Assembly (NCBI GenBank): GCA_020638795.1
Contig: JACKHW010000008.1
Location: 143,382 to 207,381, forward strand
Reading direction: 5' to 3'
DNA length: 64,000 nt
Source of the DNA: Planctomycetota bacterium
GTDB taxonomy: Bacteria; Planctomycetota; UBA1135; GCA-002748355
Shown: positions 54,791-62,693 of the stretch, piece by piece
Numbering within the stretch: position 1 is the first letter of the stretch
Layout of the letters: each line of letters begins with the position of its first letter
Notes under the pieces: generated by a model
Told to the model about the DNA's origin: nothing
Database searches by the model: none
Seen by the model: only the letters and a program-made list of their open reading frames with translations
Position numbers and translations under genes: made by a program

Positions 54791-57441
54791 GGGAGCGCGA
54801 CGTGGACCTCGAGAGCCTCGTCGCGATCGCACTCGAACGGATCGACGAGGTCGGTCCCTCGGCCATCGAGCAGCTCTGCGCCGAACATCCCGCGCTCGCG
54901 ACCGAACTGCGCCGCAAGGTCGCTGTGCTCGGGGCCTGGGGCCTCGATGCGAACGATGCCACGCCCGAGCCTCCGAACGCGATCCCGCGAGCGGTCGGTG
55001 CCTACGAACTCGATCGCTTGCTCGGACGCGGCGGCATGGGGGAGGTCTGGCACGCGCATCGCACGGACATCGACCAGGAAGTCGCGATCAAGTTCGTGCG
55101 CACGGGCGTCGCGCTCGACGAAGCCTTGCGTCGTTTCGAACTCGAACGCCGCGCGATCGCGCGGATGCAGCACGATGGCATCGCCAAGGTCTTCGATGTC
55201 GGCTCGCAGGACGGCATCCCGTACCTCGCGATGGAGTACGTCGATGGGATTCCGATCACGGACTACTGCGACGCACACGAGCTGGATCTACGCGATCGGA
55301 TCGAGCTCTTTCTGCAGGTTTGTGATGCCGTGCAGCACGCTCACCAAAAGGGCGTGATCCACCGCGATCTCAAGCCGACCAACATCCTCGTCGTGGATGG
55401 CGAGCCGCGCCCCGTGGCCAAGGTCATCGACTTCGGTTTGTCGAAGGCGATCGAAGCCTCGCTCGACGACGGTGGGAAGCACACGCTCGTCGGCCAAGTC
55501 GTCGGCACGCCGCAGTACATGAGTCCAGAACAAGCGGACTCCGGGCACGACGATCTCGACGTGCGCACCGATGTCTACTCGCTCGGAATCGTGCTCTATG
55601 AGTTGCTCACGCATGCACATCCGATCGACCTTCCCGATGTGCGTTCGAGCGGACTCGCGCGCCTGCTCGAAGCGATCGCGACGCACGAGGCGAAGCGGCC
55701 GAGCAGTCGGATCGGCGAACTCGCGGGCGATCGGGCCCCGAACATTGAGCGACTGGGCCGGCAGTTGCGTGGTGATCTGGACTGCATCCTTCTGCATGCG
55801 CTCGAGCACGATCGCACGCGGCGCTATGCATCGGTGTCGAGTTTTGCCGAGGACCTCAGCCGGTACCTCAGCCATGAGCCGATCGTCGCTCGGACGCCGA
55901 GCCTGTTCTACCGCATCGCGAAGTTCGCACGACGTAATCCGACGCTCACGGTCGGCAGTATCATCAGCGCCGTCGCCTTCGTTGTGATCGTTGCGATGGT
56001 GCTCCGAAACGCACGAAACAGCGCCGAGCAATTGGCGCGCTTCCACGAACTCGGGGACGTCGTCGCCTTGCGCAAGCTCGAAGCTCGAGCTGGCGACTTG
56101 CTCCGTGTCGATGCGGGTGAAGTGCCTCCAGCCTTGGAACTGGAATCTTGGCTGGCGAGTGCGAGCAATCTGATTGCTCGGCGGCCCGACAAGCAGCGAC
56201 TCCTTGCCGACATTGCCAATGCAGATCGCGACCCGAGCAACGAAGACATCGTGCTGCGCGACGCCATCGACGAACTCCTGCGAGACCTCGCCGAGTTCGA
56301 GGCGGACGGGTCGACGGTCGATCGAGTGCGTCGCGTCCTGACGTGGTCCCACGACATGTATCGCGTGACGGTTGGCGAAGCTGGCGAGAGATGGCGCCCT
56401 GCGATCGAGTCGATCGCGGATGAAGTCGAATGCCCCGCGTATCGCGGTCTGCGTATCGATCCGCAACCCGGACTCATCCCGTTGCGTCGCAATCCCTCGA
56501 CGGGTCTGTGGGAGTTTCGCGTCTGGCAAGTCGGTGGTGTCGAAGCGGAGTTCGACGAGCAGGGACGAGTCCCCAACATGCATGTCGCAGATCCGGTCGT
56601 CGTCCTCGTTCCCGGTGGCGAGGCGATGATCGGAGCGCAGTATTCCGACGCCAGTCGGCCGTACTTCGACGCTGCCGCGCTCGAGAATCAAGTCCCTCCG
56701 CATTCGGTGCGGCTCGATCCGTTCTTCGTTGGAAAGCACGAGATCACGCAAGCCCAGTGGAGGCGCTGGGCAGGGAGCGATCCGTCGTATTACGACCCTC
56801 CGCGATTGCATGCGCTTGCGCTCGAGTTGGCACGCAACTCCACGCCGACAGCTGCTTATGCGCGGGCCGACGCAGGTTGGCCCGTCGACACCGTGAGTCG
56901 CAACATCGCTGCTCGTGCCGTCCGTGCGTACGGTCTCGATTTGCCGACCGAAGCCCAATGGGAGTATGCGGCGCGCGCAGGGACTTCGACGCCGTGGTGG
57001 AGCGGTCGCAGTGTCCACGAACTCGTTCCCTCTAGCGGTCATGCTGCCGCCAATGTCGCCGACGCGTGTGCCGAGGAAACCGGTGCGGCACCGAGTGACA
57101 TCTGCGTAGGGAAGCGAGATGGCTGGCCGCTCGCTGCCCGCGTCGATTCGCTCCGTCCGAACCGATTCGGGCTGCATCACGTACTCGGCAACGTGTGGGA
57201 GTGGTGTCGCGATCCGTACTGCAGTGCCTACCCGACCGATGCGAGTGGCCATCGTGATAGCGACGGCTTGCTCGAAGGTGATGCATCGCTTGCGATCATG
57301 CGCGGCGGTTCGTGGCGCTCACCTCCGAGTGTCGCGAGTGTGTCGTACCGGCAGTCGATCTCCCCCGACAATCAGAATGAACTCCGAGGCGTGCGCATCG
57401 TGCGCCGTCTCGTCTCGAACGACCAGGGCAGGACACGATGA
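54787..57441 (+). CDS. Ser/Thr protein kinase fused to a SUMF1 (FGE-like) domain
   Basis: This is an 884-residue receptor-like kinase. The kinase domain (~75-345) has GRGGMGEVW (80-88), AIKFV, HRDLKPTN (~192-199), DFGLSKA and GTPQYMSPEQ. One membrane helix follows (~384-405, VGSIISAVAFVVIVAMVL). The C-terminal ~270 residues (from ~610) are a formylglycine-generating-enzyme-like SUMF1 domain with GNVWEWCRDPY and MRGGSW. The Cys pair used by catalytic FGE is absent, so this domain is more likely a sensor. It starts with GTG (54787) coupled to the upstream gene, and is coupled by ATGA to the sigma factor. Confidence 0.92.
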   Translation: MRERDVDLESLVAIALERIDEVGPSAIEQLCAEHPALATELRRKVAVLGAWGLDANDATPEPPNAIPRAVGAYELDRLLGRGGMGEVWHAHRTDIDQEVAIKFVRTGVALDEALRRFELERRAIARMQHDGIAKVFDVGSQDGIPYLAMEYVDGIPITDYCDAHELDLRDRIELFLQVCDAVQHAHQKGVIHRDLKPTNILVVDGEPRPVAKVIDFGLSKAIEASLDDGGKHTLVGQVVGTPQYMSPEQADSGHDDLDVRTDVYSLGIVLYELLTHAHPIDLPDVRSSGLARLLEAIATHEAKRPSSRIGELAGDRAPNIERLGRQLRGDLDCILLHALEHDRTRRYASVSSFAEDLSRYLSHEPIVARTPSLFYRIAKFARRNPTLTVGSIISAVAFVVIVAMVLRNARNSAEQLARFHELGDVVALRKLEARAGDLLRVDAGEVPPALELESWLASASNLIARRPDKQRLLADIANADRDPSNEDIVLRDAIDELLRDLAEFEADGSTVDRVRRVLTWSHDMYRVTVGEAGERWRPAIESIADEVECPAYRGLRIDPQPGLIPLRRNPSTGLWEFRVWQVGGVEAEFDEQGRVPNMHVADPVVVLVPGGEAMIGAQYSDASRPYFDAAALENQVPPHSVRLDPFFVGKHEITQAQWRRWAGSDPSYYDPPRLHALALELARNSTPTAAYARADAGWPVDTVSRNIAARAVRAYGLDLPTEAQWEYAARAGTSTPWWSGRSVHELVPSSGHAAANVADACAEETGAAPSDICVGKRDGWPLAARVDSLRPNRFGLHHVLGNVWEWCRDPYCSAYPTDASGHRDSDGLLEGDASLAIMRGGSWRSPPSVASVSYRQSISPDNQNELRGVRIVRRLVSNDQGRTR

Positions 57442-58031
57442 ACGACGACGCAAACGGCGAACGAGACGACTCCATCGTGCAGCGTGCAAGGTCCGGCGAA
57501 CGCGTCGCGATCGAAGCCCTACTCGTGCGCAACCTTCCGCGCCTCGAAGCGATGGTCCGACTCGACGCCGGGCCGGCGGTCGCGCAGCGCGAGTCGATCA
57601 CCGATGTCGTGCAGTCGGTCTGCGCCGAGGTCGTCAAGGGTCTCGCGACGTTCGAGTTCCAGAGCGAGGCGGCGTTCCGGTGCTGGCTCGCGATGCACGT
57701 GCGCCACAAGGTCATCGACAAGGCGCGCTACTACAAGGCGCAGTGTCGCGACAGGGCCCGTGAGGCCGAAGCGTCCACCCCTTCGGTGTTCGATGTCTAT
57801 CGAACGCTCTGTACGCCGAGCCGCGTAATGTCGGGTCGAGAGGCACTCGAGCACTTCGAAGCCGCGTTCGCCGATCTCCACCCCGACCAGCGCGAAGCGA
57901 TCACGCTCTATCGCATCGTCGGACTTTCCTACTCGGAGATCAGCGAGCGGATGGGAAAGAGCGAAGGTGCCGTTCGCAACCTCGTGTATCGTGGCCTCGC
58001 TCGTCTCGCGATTTCGGTCGATGATCGCTGA
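57438..58031 (+). CDS. ECF-like RNA polymerase sigma factor
   Basis: This 197-residue sigma-70 family factor has region 2 at ~40-105 (VVQSVCAEVVKGLATFEFQSEAAF..., then KARYYKAQ) and region 4 at ~140-190, an HTH with LSYSEISERMGKSEGAVRN. A small sigma factor adjacent to a Ser/Thr kinase is a typical planctomycete pairing, where the kinase is thought to control the sigma factor. The start is coupled to the kinase stop (ATGA). Its own stop touches another ATG (TGATG at 58029-58033), and the thioredoxin-fold gene starts 47 nt on. Confidence 0.9.
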   Translation: MNDDANGERDDSIVQRARSGERVAIEALLVRNLPRLEAMVRLDAGPAVAQRESITDVVQSVCAEVVKGLATFEFQSEAAFRCWLAMHVRHKVIDKARYYKAQCRDRAREAEASTPSVFDVYRTLCTPSRVMSGREALEHFEAAFADLHPDQREAITLYRIVGLSYSEISERMGKSEGAVRNLVYRGLARLAISVDDR

Positions 58032-58078
58032 TGGCGCGAGACGTCGCGTGTTCTCGAGTCCCTGAACCGAGGTGTTTC

Positions 58079-59218
58079 ATGCGTCTGATTCCAGTGTTCA
58101 CGCTCGCCTTCCTCGCGATGCCCGCCCTTGCGCAGGACATCGTGCAGGATGGGGCCGAGCCCCAAGCTCCGAAACGAGATCCCGAAGCCGCCATGCGCGA
58201 TCTGCAGAACGAACAGCAGCAGATCTACGCGAAGTGGCGTGAGGAAGTGCAGGCGATCCAGAAGCAGGCGAAGGAGGATGCGGAGAATCCCGCGGGCGGC
58301 AAGAAGCCCGTCAAGGCCTTCCCGATGCGTCCCGACCTCAGTCCACTGATCGGCAAGGCACAGGACTACGCCAAGACCTTCGCGAACAGCGAAGACGCCG
58401 TCCCGTTCCTCGTTTGGATCGTGCAGAACGGATCGCCGGACAAGGATGCGATGCGCGGCGCGCTCGAGACGATCCTCGACACGCACGCGAACAGCAGCGG
58501 CGTCGCTGCACTCGCGCCGATGTTGCCGTACCTCGGTCGCATGATCTCGACGGATATCGGCGATCGAGCGATGGAGGTGTTCATCGCGAGTTCGAATGCT
58601 GACGTTCGTGCGTCGGCGCTACTCGTTCGCCATGGCACGACGATCGACAGCGCGCCGCTCGAGAGCCCGAAGTACGCTGCCGCCAAGCAGGAGTTGCTCG
58701 AAGCCGCCAAGGAAGCGAGCGCAGCCGTGCGAAAGAAGGTCGACAAGACGATCGACGTGCGCGAGCACTATGGCGTTGGCGTCATCGCCAAGGACATCGT
58801 CGGCACCGATCTCGATGGCGAGGAGTTCAAGTTGTCCGACTACAAGGGACGCGTGATCTTCCTCGACTTCTGGGGCGATTGGTGAGGCCCTTGCCGGGCT
58901 CTGTACCCGCACGAGCGGTCGCTCGTGGAAGAAATGACCGGTAAGCCCTTCGTCCTGATCGGCGTCAACAGTGACCCGATCGAGCGTGCAAAAAAGGCCG
59001 TAGCCGAAAACGAGTTGCAGTGGCGCAACTTCTGGGCAGGACCCCAAGCGACGCGTGGTCCGATTCCCGATGCCTGGGGTGTGACCGGTTGGCCGACGAT
59101 CATCGTGCTCGATGCCGACATGCGCATCCAGTACCGCGGTCACGATGGCAACAAAGCGACCAAGGTGGCCGAAGCGCTCGTCGAGAAGCTCGTCGCCGGG
59201 CAAGAAGGCAAGCAGTAG
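58079..59218 (+). CDS. Putative selenocysteine-containing TlpA-like thioredoxin-fold protein (TGA read as Sec)
   Basis: The frame from ATG 58079 to the TAG at 59216 is open except for one TGA at 58883-58885. That TGA falls at the first residue of the WCxxC motif, reading FWGDW-[TGA]-GPCRALYP, so it is proposed to encode selenocysteine 269 with Cys272. The product would have 379 residues: signal peptide (1 to ~18), a helical region (~20-240), then a redoxin domain with lead-in SDYKGRVIFLDFWGDW and cis-proline segment GVTGWPTIIVLD (Pro339). It would be periplasmic, in disulfide or peroxide reduction. GAGG upstream of 58079 supports the start. A premature-stop pseudogene is the alternative. Confidence 0.72.
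58883..58885 (+). other. In-frame TGA, candidate selenocysteine codon
   Basis: This single TGA interrupts an otherwise intact thioredoxin-fold gene at the redox cysteine position. The TGG before it and GGC CCT TGC after it encode W-x-G-P-C. No frameshift or gap is present around it. Confidence 0.72.
58910..58927 (+). promoter_or_regulatory. Candidate bacterial SECIS hairpin
   Basis: CACGAGC (58910-58916) pairs perfectly with GCTCGTG (58921-58927) around a GGTC loop (58917-58920). The stem starts 24 nt after the TGA and the loop 31 nt after it. GGUC is the apical loop of the E. coli fdhF SECIS bound by SelB. The bulged U typical of that hairpin is not present, so binding strength is uncertain. 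A second small hairpin, GCCC/GGGC, lies directly after the TGA. Confidence 0.6.
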
Positions 59219-59220
59219 CG

Positions 59221-60570
59221 CTACCAATCCGGACTGCGCAGCAGGTCGCTTGCGGTGACGCCTCGGATTGGGCCAGCCCCGAAGGGCTCGCGGGCGACTA
59301 CCCACAACTGTGCCTTTGGGAACGTCTGCGGGAACCAGGCGAACTCGAGTGCACCGGAACTACCGCGCTTCACTTCAAGCAGAAGATCAGGGCGCACGAC
59401 GAAATCGAGTTCGTGGTCGCCACCTTCCCAGTACGGCAACAGCTCGGGCACGTCGTCGCCGCGGATCGCGGCGCGTCGCCAAATCTCCTGTGCAACGAGC
59501 CATTCGTACCATCGGCCCTGATCTTCCGGCCGTAGCGCATGGAAATCCGCAACCGAACGCAAGCGCGCGCGATCGAACGCGACCGCAGCGAGTAGGTTGG
59601 TCGGCGTAAACTTGGCAGGCTTGCGGCGCACGGCGATCCGGCGGTTCGCGTCCCACGGTGGCTGGAAGCCGATGCACGTGAGGTCCGCGAGCAATTCGAG
59701 GTAACCGGCTGCGACGGTGTTGTTGGCGAGCCCGGTCTCACGAGCGAGCGCAGCCTGTCCGATCGGCGTACCGCCGCGAGCGAGTAGCGCGTCCCAGACC
59801 GCGAGCAGGCTGCTTCGGTCGCGCCCGCTGCGCGCGCATTCGCCGAGCACCCAGTCGCGCACCATCTCGATCACGAACTCAGGAATTCTCCCGTGCGCTG
59901 CGATCTCCGATGCTGCAATGGGGCACCCCCCACTGAGCATGTAGGCAACGAGCGCGTCGTTGCCGAGTCGCTTCCCGCAGACACGTGTGAACTCCGCGAA
60001 TGACAAAGGCGTGAACAAGTAGCTCGTGCGCGCGAGCCTCCCCTTGCGCCCAGGCAAGCGTTCGGTGCCACGACGCAGGTCGGTCGCCTGCGACCCGGTC
60101 GTGACAACGAGCACCTTTCGCAACTCGCGGGAGTCGAGAAGCCGCTTCAGCCCGCGTTCCCACTCTCGTACCGCCGTGATCTCGTCGAGGAACAGGCGAT
60201 TCACGGACGCGCCCTCTGCGAAAAGTGGCAACAGTTCGCGAATGGCCGTGACGAGGGCATCGACATCGGTCAGCTCGTCACCATTGAGATAGAAAGCAGT
60301 GCCCGGGCCGTTCCGGACGACCGTCTCGCGAACTTGCTGTTCGAGCCACGTGCTCTTGCCATACTGCCTCGGGCCACGAACCAGAATCACACCTGGCTCT
60401 TCGGGCAGAGCGTCGAGCCCGAAGTCGAACCGGAACACGAAGGGGGATTGTTCCAGCGCATCGAGATGCGGAAACAGCCCTGCGATCGAGACTTCGCCCT
60501 GCAGTAGTCGCTCGTTGACTTGCCTAACGTCCATGACGTTAGGATATCGAACGTTGCGGACGTTCGCCAT
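59221..60570 (-). CDS. ATP-binding protein with DUF4143 domain
   Basis: This 449-residue protein has an N-terminal AAA-type ATPase with P-loop RGPRQYGKST (65-74) and Walker B NRLFLDEIT. The C-terminal region (~250-449) matches DUF4143, including HELDFVVRPDLLLEVK, which looks like a PD-(D/E)XK-type core. The family is often found in accessory regions. Its role is unknown. The start is either ATG 60570 or ATG 60534; neither has a ribosome site, and the latter sits at the centre of a perfect palindrome. It begins 2 nt after the convergent Sec-type gene. Confidence 0.8.
   Translation of the reverse strand: MANVRNVRYPNVMDVRQVNERLLQGEVSIAGLFPHLDALEQSPFVFRFDFGLDALPEEPGVILVRGPRQYGKSTWLEQQVRETVVRNGPGTAFYLNGDELTDVDALVTAIRELLPLFAEGASVNRLFLDEITAVREWERGLKRLLDSRELRKVLVVTTGSQATDLRRGTERLPGRKGRLARTSYLFTPLSFAEFTRVCGKRLGNDALVAYMLSGGCPIAASEIAAHGRIPEFVIEMVRDWVLGECARSGRDRSSLLAVWDALLARGGTPIGQAALARETGLANNTVAAGYLELLADLTCIGFQPPWDANRRIAVRRKPAKFTPTNLLAAVAFDRARLRSVADFHALRPEDQGRWYEWLVAQEIWRRAAIRGDDVPELLPYWEGGDHELDFVVRPDLLLEVKRGSSGALEFAWFPQTFPKAQLWVVAREPFGAGPIRGVTASDLLRSPDW
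60523..60543. promoter_or_regulatory. Perfect palindrome over the DUF4143 gene start
   Basis: CCTAACGTC-CAT-GACGTTAGG is a 9-bp perfect dyad whose centre is the possible ATG at 60534. A second dyad, GAACGT-TGCGG-ACGTTC, follows at 60549-60565. Both share an AACGT core and may be operator or translational-control sites. Confidence 0.4.
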
Positions 60571-60593
60571 GAGCGCGGCTCGCGCGCCGCGGC

Positions 60594-62510
60594 TCAGCGG
60601 GCGCGGAGCCAGACCTCGACCGGGTTCGTCAGGTCGATGTTCCTGGACTTCGGTTCGACGCGCAGGGTCTGGATGAACAGCTTGCTTCCCGCGAGGGAGT
60701 CGCGCCCGGGCACTTGCAGCCGGATCGAATAGGGACCCGACTTGGGCATCGTGCCGAGTTCGATGCCGAACGATTGGCCGAGATCGACGGTGAGCGGAAA
60801 CGTGAAGCCCGGCAAGCGAATCGAAGTCGTGTCGAGCGAAGCGAGGACTGCGTAGACCTCGTTCGCGCGGAGGTCGAGTTCGAGATCGAACGTGGATCCG
60901 ATCTTGGCCTCGCCGCCGATCCGCAGTCCATCGACCAGGCCGAGTCCGGCGAGTGTGCCGGCGATATCGGGCCGCGGACCGACACGGTCTTGGATCGAGG
61001 TACCGTGCAGTTCGAGTGCACTCGCGAGTGCATCCACGTCGAGCCAGCGACGCTTCATCATCCACGACGCCGATTGGATGGCCGCAGCCGCTCCCGCGAC
61101 TTGGGGGCTTGCTGCGGACGTCCCACCGAAGACGTCCGTGTACGAACGTGTCTCGGGTGTGCTCGGATCGCGGAACAGTTGTCCGTACGCCGGTGCCGTC
61201 ACGCCCGCACCCCAAGAGCTGAAGCGCACCACGTCGCCATAGTTGCTCCAGGCGACCTTCTTGCGCGCTCCCATGTAGGTCGCGCCGATGATCCAAGCAC
61301 CCGAAGGTGTTGCCGAGGACGCGTAGCGGTAGCCGTAGAGCAGCGGGTTGGCGAGGTCGTTCCCCGTGTTGCCGGCTGCAACCGTCATCACGATTCCCTT
61401 CGCGACGGCGATCCGAACGGCGTCGTACGCGTCCTGCGGAAAGTCGAACGGCGCATGGAACCCCTGATTGCCGAGCGCGACCGCATGCACGAGCGAGGAC
61501 GAGAACACGTCGCCGGGACCGGCGATCTTCGTCGCGCGACTCACGGCGTCGGCATTGCCCAGCACGACACTCGATACGTACAGCGACGACTCGGGTACGA
61601 CGCCGCGAACTCCCCGCTCGTCGCGCGCCGACGTGAGGATTCCGACCGCGGCGGTTCCGTGGTCACGCCACGCGAGGATGTTCCACACGCCGAAGTCCGT
61701 CGGTCCGAGTACGCGATCCTGTCGAAGCTGAGGGATGTCCTCGTGTCCTAACGTCCATGCTGCTTCGATCTGGACGATCGTCTGTCCTTTGTGCCCCTGT
61801 GCACCGAGCAGATCGCTTGCCGGAAGCATGCCGATGCCGTCCGGCGCCGGCGCGAGCCAACCTTGCCGACTTTCGAAGAGCGGCGTGCGGATTGCCGCGA
61901 TGCTGTCCGTCTTGGTCTCGGTCTGCGCCGGCACGATCGCGCGCGGATGGAATTCCGGATAGCAAGTCTCGACGCTGGCTTCGTCCCACAGGCTCCGCAT
62001 CAGCTCGAGCGTGTCCTGGCGGCCGCTCGTGAACACGCGATAGTAATTCGCGAGGTCCGCGAGATCGGCGTCGGGGCGTTTCGCGAGGATGGCGCGTCGT
62101 TCTTGACGGAGGTCGTCCGCAGAACGTGAGAAGAGCATTTCGACACGGCGGCTGCCGAGGCGTGGCCCGGCAGTGGTGAGCGCGAACTCCGTCACCGCAT
62201 ACGTCTTCCCGGATCGCGTGACGAACTCGTCGGCCGTACCGGTCCGTCGCGAGTCCGGCAACCGGACTTCGTGGTCCTCCGAGAACTTGACGATCAGCCG
62301 ATCCTGCCAGTAGTTACGCGGGTCGAGTGTGCCCTCGAGCTCGGGTCGGGGCTGCACGACGGTCCTGCCGTGGCCCGCGAACGGCGCCTTCCGTGGCGCC
62401 TTCTGCGGCCGATCTTGCGCCGCAATATGGCCGTGAGCGTGCCATGCCATCAGGAGAATGGCCATGAGCGCGCAGAGGGATAGCCTGAGTTGTTCGTTGA
62501 TTTGGCGCAT
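60594..62510 (-). CDS. Secreted subtilase-family protein with altered catalytic Asp
   Basis: This 638-residue protein has a signal peptide (cleaved near HIAAQD, ~residue 32), an N-terminal pro-region and an S8-like domain. His284 (WRDHGTAAVG), the oxyanion Asn (VAAGNTGND) and Ser465 (FGGTSAASP) are in place. The segment that should carry the catalytic Asp reads TIVQIEAAWTLGHED. In related proteases this is typically a D-x-E-x-G-W pattern; here Asp is replaced by Gln247, leaving Glu249. Activity is thus uncertain. The C-terminal ~110 residues look like a beta-sandwich. It starts at ATG 62510. Confidence 0.78.
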   Translation of the reverse strand: MRQINEQLRLSLCALMAILLMAWHAHGHIAAQDRPQKAPRKAPFAGHGRTVVQPRPELEGTLDPRNYWQDRLIVKFSEDHEVRLPDSRRTGTADEFVTRSGKTYAVTEFALTTAGPRLGSRRVEMLFSRSADDLRQERRAILAKRPDADLADLANYYRVFTSGRQDTLELMRSLWDEASVETCYPEFHPRAIVPAQTETKTDSIAAIRTPLFESRQGWLAPAPDGIGMLPASDLLGAQGHKGQTIVQIEAAWTLGHEDIPQLRQDRVLGPTDFGVWNILAWRDHGTAAVGILTSARDERGVRGVVPESSLYVSSVVLGNADAVSRATKIAGPGDVFSSSLVHAVALGNQGFHAPFDFPQDAYDAVRIAVAKGIVMTVAAGNTGNDLANPLLYGYRYASSATPSGAWIIGATYMGARKKVAWSNYGDVVRFSSWGAGVTAPAYGQLFRDPSTPETRSYTDVFGGTSAASPQVAGAAAAIQSASWMMKRRWLDVDALASALELHGTSIQDRVGPRPDIAGTLAGLGLVDGLRIGGEAKIGSTFDLELDLRANEVYAVLASLDTTSIRLPGFTFPLTVDLGQSFGIELGTMPKSGPYSIRLQVPGRDSLAGSKLFIQTLRVEPKSRNIDLTNPVEVWLRAR

Positions 62511-62693
62511 CGTCGTTGGGCGAGGTCGCGCTCCCAGCGGCCCCATAGGGTAGCGAAGCAAGGGCGGTTCGCGCAGCCCGTGCCAACACGGACACCACGA
62601 CTGCCGTATGTTCCGCCATTCGCGGAGCTCGGAAGCGTTCCGGGCACGTCCCCGCGAGACCCCCGAAGAAGCCTGACGGAAGGCGAAGCCTCG

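Noticed and set aside
58079..58885. Pseudogene by nonsense mutation in the thioredoxin-fold gene
   Set aside because: Not excluded, but less likely: the TGA replaces exactly the Sec-replaceable Cys, the rest of the frame is intact and a SECIS-like hairpin follows.
58925..59218. Separate 97-residue thioredoxin-like gene starting at a GTG
   Set aside because: The GTG lies inside the hairpin, has no ribosome site, and the fragment lacks the beta-strand and redox motif; it is the continuation of the upstream frame through the TGA.
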